Shown here piece by piece: positions 1 through 8,216 of a DNA stretch of 64,000 nucleotides. The stretch covers positions 62,001 through 126,000 of the forward strand of contig DATAZY010000096.1 of assembly GCA_036271795.1 (NCBI GenBank), given 5' to 3'. The notes under the pieces were generated by a model. That model did not search any database. It was not told the DNA's origin and worked only from the letters and a program-made list of their open reading frames with translations. Position numbers and translations under genes: made by a program. How positions within the stretch are numbered: position 1 is the first letter of the stretch; every line of letters starts with the position of its first letter. The stretch is from Galbitalea sp036271795 (GTDB taxonomy: Bacteria > Actinomycetota > Actinomycetes > Actinomycetales > Microbacteriaceae).

Positions 1-360
1 ATCGAGCACGGCGTCAATGCGGTGCTTGGCTATCTCGACCTCTTGGAGAAGCCCGGACCTCTGTTCGAGCGGGCAGACGATGCCGCCAGGCGAGAGTTCC
101 TGCTTGCACTCTTTGAAAAGCTTCTCGTGGAAGAAGTCGATGGCGTCGAGGCTGACGGAGAACGAACCGCACCCAACCGCTCACTCCACGACCTTGAACC
201 GCGTGCGTTGGAAATCGAAACGGGCACGAACCGAAACGGCCCCCGCGATGATGCGGAGGCCGAAGGGAAACCAATGAGCGGACCATATAGTCCCCATGGT
301 TTGAATAGCAGTGTTCTGGTAGCGACGGCGGGACTCGAACCCGCGACACCACGATTATGA
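1..360 (+). CDS. C-terminal fragment of a large serine recombinase (partial at left edge)
   Basis: The reading frame is already open at the window edge and ends in TGA at 358-360. The first about 50 residues (LGYLDLLEKPGPLFERA..., then RREFLLALFEKLLVEEVDG) resemble the helical tail of large serine recombinases, where a run of the type 'a.R..L..a.FerLlV' precedes the end of the protein. Beyond about residue 60 the sequence loses that character, and the last about 14 residues are simply a read-through of the tRNA-like segment at 319-360, so the original C-terminus was probably replaced by an integration event. The catalytic domain lies outside the window. A recombinase tail ending at an attachment-like site is a common layout for an integrated element, but family membership rests on a short match only. 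Confidence 0.4.
   Translation: MEHGVNAVLGYLDLLEKPGPLFERADDAARREFLLALFEKLLVEEVDGVEADGERTAPNRSLHDLEPRALEIETGTNRNGPRDDAEAEGKPMSGPYSPHGLNSSVLVATAGLEPATPRL
319..354 (-). repeat. tRNA-Met 3'-half, left attachment-like direct repeat
   Basis: Read on the minus strand this is the T-arm and acceptor 3' strand of a tRNA (T-stem GCGGG/CCCGC around loop TTCGAGT, then CGTCGCTA and CCA-like ACC). Identity to a tRNA continues to about 366 and includes an anticodon loop CTCATAA (anticodon CAU). The D-arm and 5' acceptor strand do not pair, so this is not an intact tRNA gene. The same 36 bases recur at 18150-18185 with one mismatch. Such 3' tRNA segments are typical att sites. Confidence 0.65.
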
Positions 361-943
361 GCCGTGTGCTCGATCAGGAGCCTCAGGACTCCAACCCCGA
401 TCCGGAAAACTCTGAAATTGCAGGGCCGGATGACCAGATAGGACCATCTCCGATCACTGAAATCTGATTTGGTTGTGTCCAAAATGTGTCCATTGGGTCG
501 CAGCCCCAGGGTAAGGGCCTGTGATGTCTCAGCACATCGGTAACGGTTCTTCCTCAGACATCGGTAACAGTTCGAGTGGACCAAAGTATTGGGGGCCGGA
601 CAGGAGGACTACTACAACTACGATCGACCCCACGGAGCCCTCGCCGGATCCACGCCCTACGAACGACTCAAACAGAAAACCCAAGAGCCTCTGTCATAGG
701 ACTCCGTCAATTGCACGCGAAAAAGCGTTCTGATCAGCACGTTTGAGCGGAGACGGCGGGAGTTGCTCCCGCACGGCTGTCGATCCCGGAAACGCACGAT
801 ATGATAAGTCACTCCGATTGCCCCGGCGCTCGGTAATCCAGGTGACGGCCATTCGCCCAATGAGACATGCGGAACGAACAAGTGGAAAACTCGCACCAGC
901 CCGTGCTCGAAACGAGCACCGGTCAGCGCGGAGCCTGATCAAC
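361..943. other. Non-coding left end of island, IS-end-like remnant and repeats
   Basis: No convincing gene is present; the open frames here lack domain character and ribosome sites. At 471-495 is a 'gtgtccaaaatgtgtcc' segment whose near copy lies at 18058-18080. At 521-570 two copies of a 'ctcag.acatcggtaac' unit stand in tandem; this resembles the ends of IS481-type insertion sequences, with no transposase left. A copy of the recurring TGATCAGCAC(N)TTT motif lies at 731-744. The region appears to be insertion scar tissue. Confidence 0.4.
572..602 (+). repeat. 31-bp direct repeat, left copy (inner)
   Basis: The segment beginning TCGAGTGGACC and ending GGGGGCCGGACA recurs in the same orientation at 17825-17855 with two mismatches. 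The pair lies just inside the tRNA-derived repeats and so brackets about 17.3 kb. It may be an older attachment site or the remains of one insertion sequence present at both ends. Confidence 0.6.
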
Positions 944-1969
944 ATGGACTCGATGAAGAGCAACCCGGTGACAAGCAGAGACGTGGCTCGTCTCGCCGGA
1001 GTATCCCAGGCGACGGTATCCCGAACGATGGCCGATGGGAGGGTGTCTGCCGACACCCGCGACAGGGTGCGCAGAGCAATGGATGAGCTGGGATACGTTC
1101 CCCATGCCGGCGCGACCGCCATGAAGACTCGTCGCACCAACACGATCGGGGTGGTCGTTGCGGACATCGTCAATCCCTTCTATCAGGAAATCCTCGATGA
1201 GCTGACGATCGAGATATCTCGACGCGGCCTCCGTGTTGTCGTGTGGAACACCGGTGAAGGCAGTCAACGAGACGCCCTCATCGCGATCCGGGAAAAGGCG
1301 ATCGACGGGGTCATCTTCACCACAGCGACAGAGGAATCCGCCGAGCTGCAAACCGCGGTCGAGCGGAACAGCCCACTGGTTCTCATCAATCGATCTGTGG
1401 CCGGCGTTGAATGCGATGAGGTCGTCTCCGAAAACCGTACCGGCGCGGCGTCCGTAGCCGATTACCTCGTTGAAAACCACCGGTCAAACGCCGCATTCAT
1501 CGGTGGAGCAGCAAACGCAAGCACCTCCGCCGAAAGACGCGATGGATTCCTCAGCAGAATGCGCGAACTCGGCCATCCGCTCGCTGATGACACGATCTTC
1601 GACGCGGGATATTCGCACAAGATCAGTCGAGAGCTCACCGCGAATCTCCTCGCCCGCCCGACCCCACCGGCGGCAATTTTCTGTGCGAACGACTATATGG
1701 CGTTCGGCGCACTCGATGCGGTGCGTACGGCGGGGCTGAACTCGCGCGATGCTCCGTGGGTAATCGGCTTTGACGACGTTGCGATCGCTTCATGGACATC
1801 GTTCGACCTCACAACCGTGCAGCAGCCGACCAGAGAAATGGCACGGGCGGGCGTCCAGTTGCTCCTCGAGCGGATCTCGGATCCCTCCGCGCCCCCAACC
1901 AAACGCATTTTCCCCTGCCGCCTGATCGAACGGGGTAGCACGGCATCGTCGATCCTGGCTGTTCAATAG
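944..1969 (+). CDS. LacI-family transcriptional regulator
   Basis: A 341-residue LacI/GalR repressor. The N-terminal helix-turn-helix reads SRDVARLAGVSQATVSRTM, followed by a hinge and a periplasmic-binding-protein-like effector domain starting near IGVVVADIVNPFYQ and ending with the family's C-terminal IGFDDVAIASWTSFDLTT segment. The frame is open much further upstream, but ATG 944 with GGAG about 10 bases before it gives the normal LacI length, so the longer start is rejected. It lies at the left end of the sugar island, followed within 45 bases by a perfectly placed palindrome (2012-2025) that recurs at two other island promoters. LacI operators usually have a central CG, as this palindrome does, so this protein is one of two candidate regulators; the GntR protein at the other end is the other. 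Confidence 0.9.
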   Translation: MDSMKSNPVTSRDVARLAGVSQATVSRTMADGRVSADTRDRVRRAMDELGYVPHAGATAMKTRRTNTIGVVVADIVNPFYQEILDELTIEISRRGLRVVVWNTGEGSQRDALIAIREKAIDGVIFTTATEESAELQTAVERNSPLVLINRSVAGVECDEVVSENRTGAASVADYLVENHRSNAAFIGGAANASTSAERRDGFLSRMRELGHPLADDTIFDAGYSHKISRELTANLLARPTPPAAIFCANDYMAFGALDAVRTAGLNSRDAPWVIGFDDVAIASWTSFDLTTVQQPTREMARAGVQLLLERISDPSAPPTKRIFPCRLIERGSTASSILAVQ

Positions 1970-2011
1970 TGCGCATCACCGGGACTTGTGCGTCGTGTTT
2001 CGGTTGGCTAT

Positions 2012-2025
2012 TGTATACGTATGCA
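2012..2025. promoter_or_regulatory. Operator TGTATACGTATGCA, site 1
   Basis: A 14-base palindrome with one mismatch from TGTATACGTATACA. It lies 41 bases upstream of the GTG start of the unknown gene at 2066 and matches sites at 6555 and 16745. It probably controls the 2066-3399 gene pair. Confidence 0.65.
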
Positions 2026-2065
2026 GGTCGGATCCTCGCGGCCGCGCCCTCGATGAAGGAGTCTC

Positions 2066-2533
2066 GTGCGGTCCGAGGTGATTGACTTTCTCGTCGACGA
2101 GCGCGCCGTGTACGAGCACGCAGCAGAATTCGAACTTGCCAACCAAATTCTGCAGGCCGCGAGTGCGATCTACGTGATCCTGTCGATAAGCCGGAGTCCG
2201 CAGATGGCAGAGGTTTCCTCGGCGGTCGACCGGGTGCACGACCGAATTTCGGAATTGCGCGACGCTGTCGGCGGGTCAAGGTCGCCGTATCGAGCTGACC
2301 TGCGGCGCGCAACGATTTCGCTGGATCGCGCTGTCGAGGCACTTCGCCGCATCGTCGCCCCGTCCACGACACTCGACGTCAGCAGGTGCGTCCGCGCGGC
2401 AGGCGAGTGCGTAGCAAGTGCCGCTTCGTTCCTCGATCGGACACGGAACGCCTGGGGCGGGCGTAACAGGTTCATGTCCAATTGCTGCGCAACGGACATC
2501 CCGCAGGTAGCGAATCGAGGATCGATCGAATGA
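2066..2533 (+). CDS. Hypothetical protein, helical, in operon with MBL hydrolase
   Basis: A 155-residue protein of no recognised family. The GTG start has a clear GAAGGAG ribosome site five bases upstream. The sequence is mostly amphipathic helix (repeated A/L/R-rich stretches such as LDRAVEALRRIV) without a signal peptide or membrane segment, so it is probably cytoplasmic. The stop overlaps the next start as ATGA, meaning it is translationally coupled to the metallo-beta-lactamase-fold hydrolase. The operator at 2012 places it in the island regulon. A role in sugar-acid catabolism is inferred from position only. Confidence 0.65.
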   Translation: MRSEVIDFLVDERAVYEHAAEFELANQILQAASAIYVILSISRSPQMAEVSSAVDRVHDRISELRDAVGGSRSPYRADLRRATISLDRAVEALRRIVAPSTTLDVSRCVRAAGECVASAASFLDRTRNAWGGRNRFMSNCCATDIPQVANRGSIE

Positions 2534-3399
2534 CGGACACCGACTACTCGATCTGGGTATTGGAATACGCCCATGGCGAGAGCCCGGTATCCGGTGTGCT
2601 CTATACCGAGCACAATCGCGGAACCGTGAACATGCCGTATGCCTACGTGGTTCTAAAGAGCACCGAGCGCGTCGTGATGATCGACGTTGGATACAACTAC
2701 AGCAAGCACGGCAAGACGATGGCGGATCGTTTCGGTGTCATCGATTGGCAGCCCCCCTCCGTCGTATTGGCTGAAGTCGGGGTCATGCCCGACGAGGTGA
2801 CGGATGTGATCGTGACCCACGCACACTTCGATCACTTCGGAAATTCCGAAGACTTCCCGCGCGCCACGTTCTATCTTCAAGAGCGCGAAATCACCGGATG
2901 GCTCTGGGCGTTGACGCTCCCCAAGCAGTTCATGATGCTGCAGTCGGCGCTCAACCCCGACGATGTCGTCACGGCCGCACGTCTGGCCACCGAGGGTAGG
3001 CTTCGTTTCGTCGACGGCGACGTTGACGACCTTCTTCCCGGAATCGATGTCCACGCCGCCTTCGACACTCACACATTCGGCTCGCAGTTCGTCACCGTAA
3101 AGAACCTCGGAGGAAGTGACCCGTGGATCCTGGCGGGCGACCTGGCCTACGCCTTCGAGAACGTCACCGGAATTGATGACAGCGGGATCTACATTCCGAT
3201 CGGCAACGCCATCGGGAGCCAGCTGAAGCTGCTGGAGGCAACCGAGCACATGATGCAGGTTGTCGACCGCGACGCACACAGAATCATTCCAATCCACGAC
3301 GACAGGCTCCCGGCGCACTTCCCTTCGAGGAAGGGGTCTACCGGCCTCAGCGTGACCGAAATCACGCTCGCACCGAACGAGGTCTCTCAGGTCAGGTAA
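2530..3399 (+). CDS. Metallo-beta-lactamase-fold hydrolase, possible sugar lactonase
   Basis: A 289-residue MBL-fold protein. It carries the complete metal motif THAHFDHFGN (HxHxDH), a downstream DTHTFGSQ His segment, a GDLAY bridging-Asp motif and a late IPIHDD His, as in N-acyl-homoserine-lactonase-like MBL enzymes. The start is the ATG that overlaps the upstream stop (ATGA). A longer frame exists but lacks a ribosome site. In an island encoding sugar oxidation to a lactone, a lactonase step is needed and no SMP-30/gluconolactonase-type gene is present, so this enzyme is the best intact candidate; this assignment is inference. It converges on the minus-strand gene at 3417 with a 17-base gap. 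Confidence 0.8.
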   Translation: MTDTDYSIWVLEYAHGESPVSGVLYTEHNRGTVNMPYAYVVLKSTERVVMIDVGYNYSKHGKTMADRFGVIDWQPPSVVLAEVGVMPDEVTDVIVTHAHFDHFGNSEDFPRATFYLQEREITGWLWALTLPKQFMMLQSALNPDDVVTAARLATEGRLRFVDGDVDDLLPGIDVHAAFDTHTFGSQFVTVKNLGGSDPWILAGDLAYAFENVTGIDDSGIYIPIGNAIGSQLKLLEATEHMMQVVDRDAHRIIPIHDDRLPAHFPSRKGSTGLSVTEITLAPNEVSQVR

Positions 3400-3416
3400 C
3401 CACGCCTCAGTCGCTC

Positions 3417-4379
3417 TCAAAGGCCAGGTGCTGACCCCAGGTGCTCGCGGAGCTGAGACAGGAGTGCGTACGACTTGTCTCGATAAACGAGCAGCGCTCC
3501 GCGGTCGGATTCAGGAATGTCGAGGAACCCGGCCCCGGATTTGATGCCGAGGTTTCCCACCTTGACGAGATCGGCAAGCGCGGACGGCGCAGCGAACCGC
3601 TCCCCGTAGGCGGCCTCGAGAGTCGAGTAAGCCGAGTTGTAGACGTCCAGCCCCGCCATGTCGCCGATGGCGAACGGACCGAACAGAGCCAGGCGAAAAC
3701 CAAAGGTGTTGCTCACGACCGCGTCGATCTCGGACGGTGAGGCGACAGCCTCCTCGACCATTTTGGCCGCCTCTTTGTAGAGTGCGAACTGGAGCCGATT
3801 GGCAACAAAGCCGGGTGTATCAGCGACGCGGGCGGTGATCTTTCCAAGCGACCTGATGAGAGCTTCTGCGTAGTCGACGACGCTGGAATCGGTCGCCGTG
3901 CTCGCGATGATCTCCACGCCCGGAATGAACGGCGCCGGATTCATCCAGTGCACGCCGAGAAATCGTTCGCGCTGCGAGATTACTTCGGACAGTTGCTCAA
4001 TGGGGATGGCAGACGTATTCGAGCCGATCACGCAGTCTTCGGGTACGGCGGCGGAGATCCGCTGCAGCGTCTCCCGCTTGATATCCATGACTTCGGGGAC
4101 TGCCTCGGTAACGTAGTTCGCGTTCGCGACGGCCGCCTCGATCGACTCAGCCGCGGTGAGGTTCTGCGCGATGCGTTCTCTGCTTCCCGGCGTGAAGAGC
4201 CCTTGCTCCTCGAACACCTCCGCTTGATCTACAAGGCGTTCCCTCGCGTTCGCGGCAGTTTGAGCGTCAACGTCTGCCAGGGTGACGTGGTGCCCCGCGT
4301 TGGCAAAGACCTGGGCGATTCCGCCACCCATGTAACCTGACCCGACGACGCTGGTCTCTAGAACTGAGGGGATTGACAC
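3417..4379 (-). CDS. 3-hydroxyacyl-CoA dehydrogenase / L-gulonate 3-dehydrogenase-like
   Basis: About 320 residues. The N-terminal Rossmann motif is GSGYMGGGIAQ, a TEAVPE segment follows, and the catalytic-His region reads GVHWMNPAPFIPGVEI. The C-terminal helical domain contains GFVANRLQ and FGPFAIGDMAGLD, typical of the 3HCDH / lambda-crystallin group. I chose GTG 4379 because CGGGAGCCAC gives a good ribosome site and leaves the upstream stop clear; a TTG start at 4421 would lie inside the previous gene. It is the last gene of the HisD-SDR operon. Within sugar gene clusters such enzymes often oxidise 3-hydroxy sugar acids rather than fatty acyl-CoA, and I favour that, since no beta-oxidation partners are nearby. 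Confidence 0.82.
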   Translation of the reverse strand: MSIPSVLETSVVGSGYMGGGIAQVFANAGHHVTLADVDAQTAANARERLVDQAEVFEEQGLFTPGSRERIAQNLTAAESIEAAVANANYVTEAVPEVMDIKRETLQRISAAVPEDCVIGSNTSAIPIEQLSEVISQRERFLGVHWMNPAPFIPGVEIIASTATDSSVVDYAEALIRSLGKITARVADTPGFVANRLQFALYKEAAKMVEEAVASPSEIDAVVSNTFGFRLALFGPFAIGDMAGLDVYNSAYSTLEAAYGERFAAPSALADLVKVGNLGIKSGAGFLDIPESDRGALLVYRDKSYALLSQLREHLGSAPGL

Positions 4380-4392
4380 GTGGCTCCCGCTT

Positions 4393-5139
4393 TCATCGGA
4401 TTGTGTAGCCGCCGTCGACAACGAGCGTGTGCCCGGTCACCAATGCGGCCGCGTCGCTAAGGAGAAATGCGACGGTGCCCGCGACATCCTCGGGCTCGCC
4501 GAATCGGCCGATAGGAATTCGGCTGAGCAGCTCGGCTGCCCACTCGGGTCGGCTGAGCGTCGATTCGGTCAATTCCGTTCGCACGAAAGTCGGTGCGACG
4601 GCATTCACCCGTATTCCTGCTGTGGCCCACTCCAGCGCCAAAATCTTGGTCAGGTGGATCATCCCGGCCTTGCTCGCGCCGTAGGCTGCACGCTCTTCGA
4701 TCGCGACGATTCCGGCCTGCGAAGCGACGTTCACGATGGCGGCCAGTCTGTTGTTCTGGATCCAGCCTCGAGCGAGTTCCGTCGAGAGAAAGAATGTGCC
4801 GCGGAGATTCGTGTTGAAGACAAGGTCCCAGTCCTCTTCCGTGACCTCGAGCGCAGATTTCGGGATGTTGATCCCGGCGTTGTTGACGAGCAAATCGATG
4901 GCGATGTTCTTGCCTGTCATGGTGCGAACCGTGTTTCGGATTGACTGCGTGTTGCCGAGTTCCATGACCACGGGAATCGTGCCGTACCGCCCCGCAATCG
5001 TCTGAGCGGTCTTACCATCGCGGCTGCTCCCGTACACGGTGACACCTTGCGCCGCCAGGCAATCCGCGATCGCGCGCCCGAGCCCGCGACCGGCACCGGT
5101 GACGAGTGCGGTCTTGCCGGCGAGCACGTAATCAGCCAT
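4393..5139 (-). CDS. Short-chain dehydrogenase/reductase (SDR)
   Basis: A 248-residue classical SDR. It shows the cofactor motif TGAGRGLG, the NNAG motif, the catalytic Ser (NVASQAG) with Tyr-x-x-x-Lys (YGASK), and a C-terminal LVVDGGYT ending. ATG 5139 gives the normal family length; the frame runs on into the upstream HisD gene but that part is out-of-frame noise. It starts 11 bases after the HisD-like gene stop and precedes the 3HCDH-like gene, so the three form one operon under the operator at 6555. It is probably an NAD(P)-dependent oxidoreductase for a sugar acid or polyol; its substrate cannot be fixed from sequence. Confidence 0.88.
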   Translation of the reverse strand: MADYVLAGKTALVTGAGRGLGRAIADCLAAQGVTVYGSSRDGKTAQTIAGRYGTIPVVMELGNTQSIRNTVRTMTGKNIAIDLLVNNAGINIPKSALEVTEEDWDLVFNTNLRGTFFLSTELARGWIQNNRLAAIVNVASQAGIVAIEERAAYGASKAGMIHLTKILALEWATAGIRVNAVAPTFVRTELTESTLSRPEWAAELLSRIPIGRFGEPEDVAGTVAFLLSDAAALVTGHTLVVDGGYTIR

Positions 5140-5150
5140 GCGCGTCGAAC

Positions 5151-6497
5151 TCAGCTCGCCGCAAACGAGTGATCGGACCACGGGAGTGCCGCGCCGGCAT
5201 ACTTCGCCGCTCTGACGTCTCCCGATCGCGCGTGTCCCTCGAATCGTTCGACCCGCGCAGCACGGCCGCATAACTCGCCGAGGAACACACTCGTCTCGGT
5301 GTTGGTCACCTCCTGATAGGTGACCGTCCGGAGGTACTTCCCCACCCAGAGGCCGCCGGTGTAGCGAGCCGCGCCTCGGGTAGGAAGAACGTGGTTGGTT
5401 CCGATTACCTTGTCGCCGTAGGAAACGCACGTGCCCTCTCCGAGGAACAGTGCACCGTAATTGTGCATCTTCTCGAGAGCTTCCCGCGGCTCGCGGGTGA
5501 GAATCTGAACGTGCTCGAAGGCGTAGTGATCCGCCAAAACATAGGCATCGTCGAGGCTCTCCACGACGTGCACCGCGCCCCAGTCGCACCAGGCAACCGC
5601 GGCATAGTCGCGAGTTGGCATGTCGACCAGAATCTTATCGATGTGCTCGATGACGGCCTTCCCGAGCGATTCGCTGGTGGTGATCAGTACCGCGGGTGAA
5701 TCCGGACCGTGTTCCGCCTGCGAGAGAAGATCGATGGCAACGATGAATGGGTCAGCGTTGTCGTCGGCCACAATGAGAACCTCGGTGGGGCCAGCGAAGA
5801 GATCGATCCCCACCTCACCGAACAGCTGGCGCTTTGCCTCGGCTACGAAGGCGTTGCCGGGGCCCGCGAGCATGTTGACGGGCTTGATCGTTTCCGTGCC
5901 CACTGCCATCGCCGCAACAGCCTGGATGCCGCCGAGCAGGTAGATTTCGTCAGCGCCGGCAAGGCGCATTGCCGCTATTGTCGCGTCCGGAACTTCGCCG
6001 TGGATGAGCGGAGTGCAAGCAACAACCCGTTCGACCCCAGCGACCTTCGCGGTGATGATGGTCATGTGCGCGGAGGCGAGTAGTGGATACTTGCCGCCGG
6101 GAATGTAAGCGCCTGTCGCCTCAATGGGAACGTTCTTCTGTCCCAGGAAAACGCCCGGGAGCGTTTCGATTTCGAAGTCGGCAAGGGACTCGAGTTGCTT
6201 CTGCGCCATGAAGCGAACCTGCTCCTGCACGAACACGATGTCTTCGATGACCTGCTGAGGCACCCGGGCCATGATTTCGTCGAGCTGTGCGTCAGTCAAA
6301 AGGAATGACTCTGGCGCGTAGTTGTCGAATTTGGAGGAGTACGCGCGAACCGCTTCATCTCCGCGCTCGCGGATATCCGCGATCACACCTTCAACGACCG
6401 CGCGGACCTCAGAAGTGCTGCCGCGTTCGGAGCCGTCCTTCGCCGGCAACTTGAGATCGCGAGTTCGAACGAGAGAACTCGAAACGGCATTCGGCAT
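5151..6497 (-). CDS. HisD-family NAD-dependent dehydrogenase (catabolic paralogue)
   Basis: A 448-residue histidinol-dehydrogenase-fold protein. The family landmarks are intact: LAGPGNAFVAEAKR, DLFAGPTEVLIVADD, zinc-ligand Gln and His in LLSQAEHGPDS, the Glu-His acid/base pair in YAFEHVQILT, Asp in SYGDKVIGTNHVLPT, and the late His in FEGHARS. The start is ATG 6497, preceded by TGGAGG; the operator at 6555-6568 is 58 bases further up. No histidine-biosynthesis gene is nearby and the genes downstream are an SDR and a 3HCDH-like enzyme. It is therefore more likely a relative of sulfopropanediol dehydrogenase (HpsN)-type enzymes that oxidise a hydroxymethyl group to a carboxylate in a catabolic pathway. 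The actual substrate is unknown. Confidence 0.85.
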   Translation of the reverse strand: MPNAVSSSLVRTRDLKLPAKDGSERGSTSEVRAVVEGVIADIRERGDEAVRAYSSKFDNYAPESFLLTDAQLDEIMARVPQQVIEDIVFVQEQVRFMAQKQLESLADFEIETLPGVFLGQKNVPIEATGAYIPGGKYPLLASAHMTIITAKVAGVERVVACTPLIHGEVPDATIAAMRLAGADEIYLLGGIQAVAAMAVGTETIKPVNMLAGPGNAFVAEAKRQLFGEVGIDLFAGPTEVLIVADDNADPFIVAIDLLSQAEHGPDSPAVLITTSESLGKAVIEHIDKILVDMPTRDYAAVAWCDWGAVHVVESLDDAYVLADHYAFEHVQILTREPREALEKMHNYGALFLGEGTCVSYGDKVIGTNHVLPTRGAARYTGGLWVGKYLRTVTYQEVTNTETSVFLGELCGRAARVERFEGHARSGDVRAAKYAGAALPWSDHSFAAS

Positions 6498-6554
6498 GGG
6501 AGAACCTCCATCTTGTTTGCGGGGCCGTCCTGCAGGGCAGGTCAACGTCCGCAA

Positions 6555-6568
6555 TGTATACGTATACA
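6555..6568. promoter_or_regulatory. Operator TGTATACGTATACA, site 2 (perfect palindrome)
   Basis: A perfect 14-base palindrome, 58 bases upstream of the HisD-like gene start and downstream of the SDR at 6623. It matches the sites at 2012 and 16745 and marks the start of a separate transcription unit for the HisD-SDR-3HCDH genes. Confidence 0.75.
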
Positions 6569-6622
6569 AATTCTACTGCACTTTATTCCCAGTCGGTTGG
6601 ATCGTCCACACCCACCGCCTTC

Positions 6623-7297
6623 TTAGTAGGTGGCACGCCCCCCGCTGATGTCGTACACGGCACCCGTTGAGAAGCTCAGCTCGTCGGACGTGAGCCAAGC
6701 AACGAGGGACGCAACTTCCTCCGGCCTGCCGACCCTGTTCATCGGGATGAGGCTCTTAATGTGAGCGAGAACCTCCGGAGCGGTGTCGTCGTTCATGGGT
6801 GTGGCGAAGACGGCAGGGGCGATCGCATTGATGAGCACCCCGGTCTTCGCCAGCTCCTTGCCGACAGACTTCGTCAGCGCAATGACAGCCGCCTTGGATG
6901 CTGAGTAGATCGACAGGTTCGGATTACCGTCCTTGCCCGCGATGCTGGCGATATTGACTACACGTCCCCAGCCACGTTCGACCATGCCGGGCGTGAAGCA
7001 GCGCATTGTGGCCACAGTGCCGAGTACATTCACCTTGAGGACGCTGCGCCACTCGTCAGCAGTCGTGCTCAGCAGGGGTTTGTTGGACCCAACGATTCCC
7101 GCTGAGTTGACGAGGATGTCCACTGCTCCGATTTGCCCCGCTGCTGATCCCAGCGAGACCTCATCCGTGATGTCGACCTGGAAGTCGGCGTCGCCTGCTC
7201 GGTCGAGGGTAAATACCCGAAGACCGTCCGCAAGCAGGCGCGCCGCAATCGCTGCGCCCAGACCGCTTGCTCCTCCGGTCACTACTGCTGTCCTCAT
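6623..7297 (-). CDS. SDR, possible 2-keto-3-deoxy-sugar-acid dehydrogenase
   Basis: A 224-residue SDR with TGGASGLG, VNSAG, and Ser (IASIAG) plus YSASK catalytic residues. ATG 7297 follows AAAGGA by seven bases; a longer frame to 7339 overlaps the FAH gene and is rejected. It directly follows the FAH-type hydrolase gene. In the non-phosphorylative L-rhamnose and L-fucose pathways an SDR oxidises the 2-keto-3-deoxy acid to the 2,4-diketo acid that the FAH enzyme cleaves, so the pairing supports that role. The biochemical step is inferred from family and position. Confidence 0.82.
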   Translation of the reverse strand: MRTAVVTGGASGLGAAIAARLLADGLRVFTLDRAGDADFQVDITDEVSLGSAAGQIGAVDILVNSAGIVGSNKPLLSTTADEWRSVLKVNVLGTVATMRCFTPGMVERGWGRVVNIASIAGKDGNPNLSIYSASKAAVIALTKSVGKELAKTGVLINAIAPAVFATPMNDDTAPEVLAHIKSLIPMNRVGRPEEVASLVAWLTSDELSFSTGAVYDISGGRATY

Positions 7298-7325
7298 TTG
7301 GTGTTCCTTTCGCTTGAACGCTTTG

Positions 7326-8186
7326 TCATCGCGGCGCAATCACGCTCTGCCGCTGCACGCCGAGGCCGTCGATACCAAGCTCCATGACGTCACCGACGCC
7401 GAGCCAGACCTGGGGTCGAATTCCCATTCCGACCCCCGGGGGCGTGCCGGTGTTGATCAGGTCGCCCGGCTCGAGCACCATGAACTGGCTGATGTAGTGA
7501 ACGAGGTAGAAGGGATCGAAAACCATGGTCGCCGTGGATCCGGTCTGTCGACGTTGACCGTCAACGTCGAGCCACATGCCCAGATTCGAGACGTCATCCA
7601 CCTCGTCTGGCGTGACTAGCCATGGCCCGGCGGGGTTGAAGGTTTCCGCCGACTTGCCCTTCATCCATTGGCCGCCCCGCTCGATCTGAAACGCGCGTTC
7701 TGAGACGTCGTTGACGAGAACCCAGCCCGCGATGCATCCCGCCGCGTCCTTGACCGAATCGAGGTAGCTGGTTCGCCTGCCGATGACGATGCCGAGCTCG
7801 ACTTCCCAGTCCAGCTTGGTCGCGGCCCGCGGCATGCGCACCGCGTCATTCGGGCCGACGAGGGTGTTGGGCGATTTTGTGAACAGGATGGGTTCGCTCG
7901 GAACTTCCTGGCCTGTTTCCGCGGCGTGGTCGCGGTAGTTCAGACCGACGCAGATGATCTGGTGCGGCCGCGCGATGGGCGAGCCCAGCCGCTGGGCGCC
8001 GACTTCGCGCACAGTACCAGCGGCGACTCGGTCATCAACGACCGTTCGAATCCGGTCGAGACCGCCCGAGCCGAAGAAGGCCTCGTCGAAGTCCTCGACA
8101 ACGTCGGACAGGTCGACGTAGGTGGCCTCGCCTACGAGGGCGCCGGGCTTTTCGGCGCCGGTTTCACCGATTCGGATGAGTTTCAT
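7326..8186 (-). CDS. Fumarylacetoacetate-hydrolase family, 2,4-diketo-3-deoxy-sugar-acid hydrolase-like
   Basis: A 286-residue FAH-fold hydrolase. Visible family motifs are GLNYRDHAAE, the metal-binding glutamates in DWEVELGIVIG, VNDVSERAFQ, KGKSAETFNPAGPWLVT, and NTGTPPGVGMG near the end. These strongly resemble enzymes that split 2,4-diketo-3-deoxy-L-rhamnonate or -fuconate into pyruvate and lactate. ATG 8186 has GAGGA five bases before it. It sits between the DapA-family gene and the SDR, giving the island two possible fates for the same keto-deoxy acid. Other FAH-fold reactions (ureidoglycolate lyase, acylpyruvase) are possible but less likely in this context. Confidence 0.88.
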   Translation of the reverse strand: MKLIRIGETGAEKPGALVGEATYVDLSDVVEDFDEAFFGSGGLDRIRTVVDDRVAAGTVREVGAQRLGSPIARPHQIICVGLNYRDHAAETGQEVPSEPILFTKSPNTLVGPNDAVRMPRAATKLDWEVELGIVIGRRTSYLDSVKDAAGCIAGWVLVNDVSERAFQIERGGQWMKGKSAETFNPAGPWLVTPDEVDDVSNLGMWLDVDGQRRQTGSTATMVFDPFYLVHYISQFMVLEPGDLINTGTPPGVGMGIRPQVWLGVGDVMELGIDGLGVQRQSVIAPR

Positions 8187-8216
8187 TCGGTCCTCAGGTA
8201 TGTGGTTGCGTTATGG

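Noticed and set aside
319..395. Intact tRNA-Met gene on the minus strand
   Set aside because: T-arm and anticodon arm are fine, but the D-loop is too short and the 5' acceptor strand does not pair with the 3' strand.
30..584. Long minus-strand frame across the left edge
   Set aside because: It is the reverse of the recombinase tail and passes through the tRNA-like segment; the residues AGSSPAVAT are a typical artefact of reading a tRNA 3' end.
521..733. A 70-codon plus-strand frame rich in Ser, Thr and Pro
   Set aside because: It reads through repeat-like IS-end sequence, has no ribosome site and no family resemblance.
743..943. N-terminal extension of the left LacI gene
   Set aside because: The extra 67 residues are not part of any LacI protein and precede a normal ATG with ribosome site.
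4380..4421. N-terminal extension of the 3HCDH-like gene to TTG 4421
   Set aside because: It would overlap the upstream SDR end, while GTG 4379 has a strong ribosome site.
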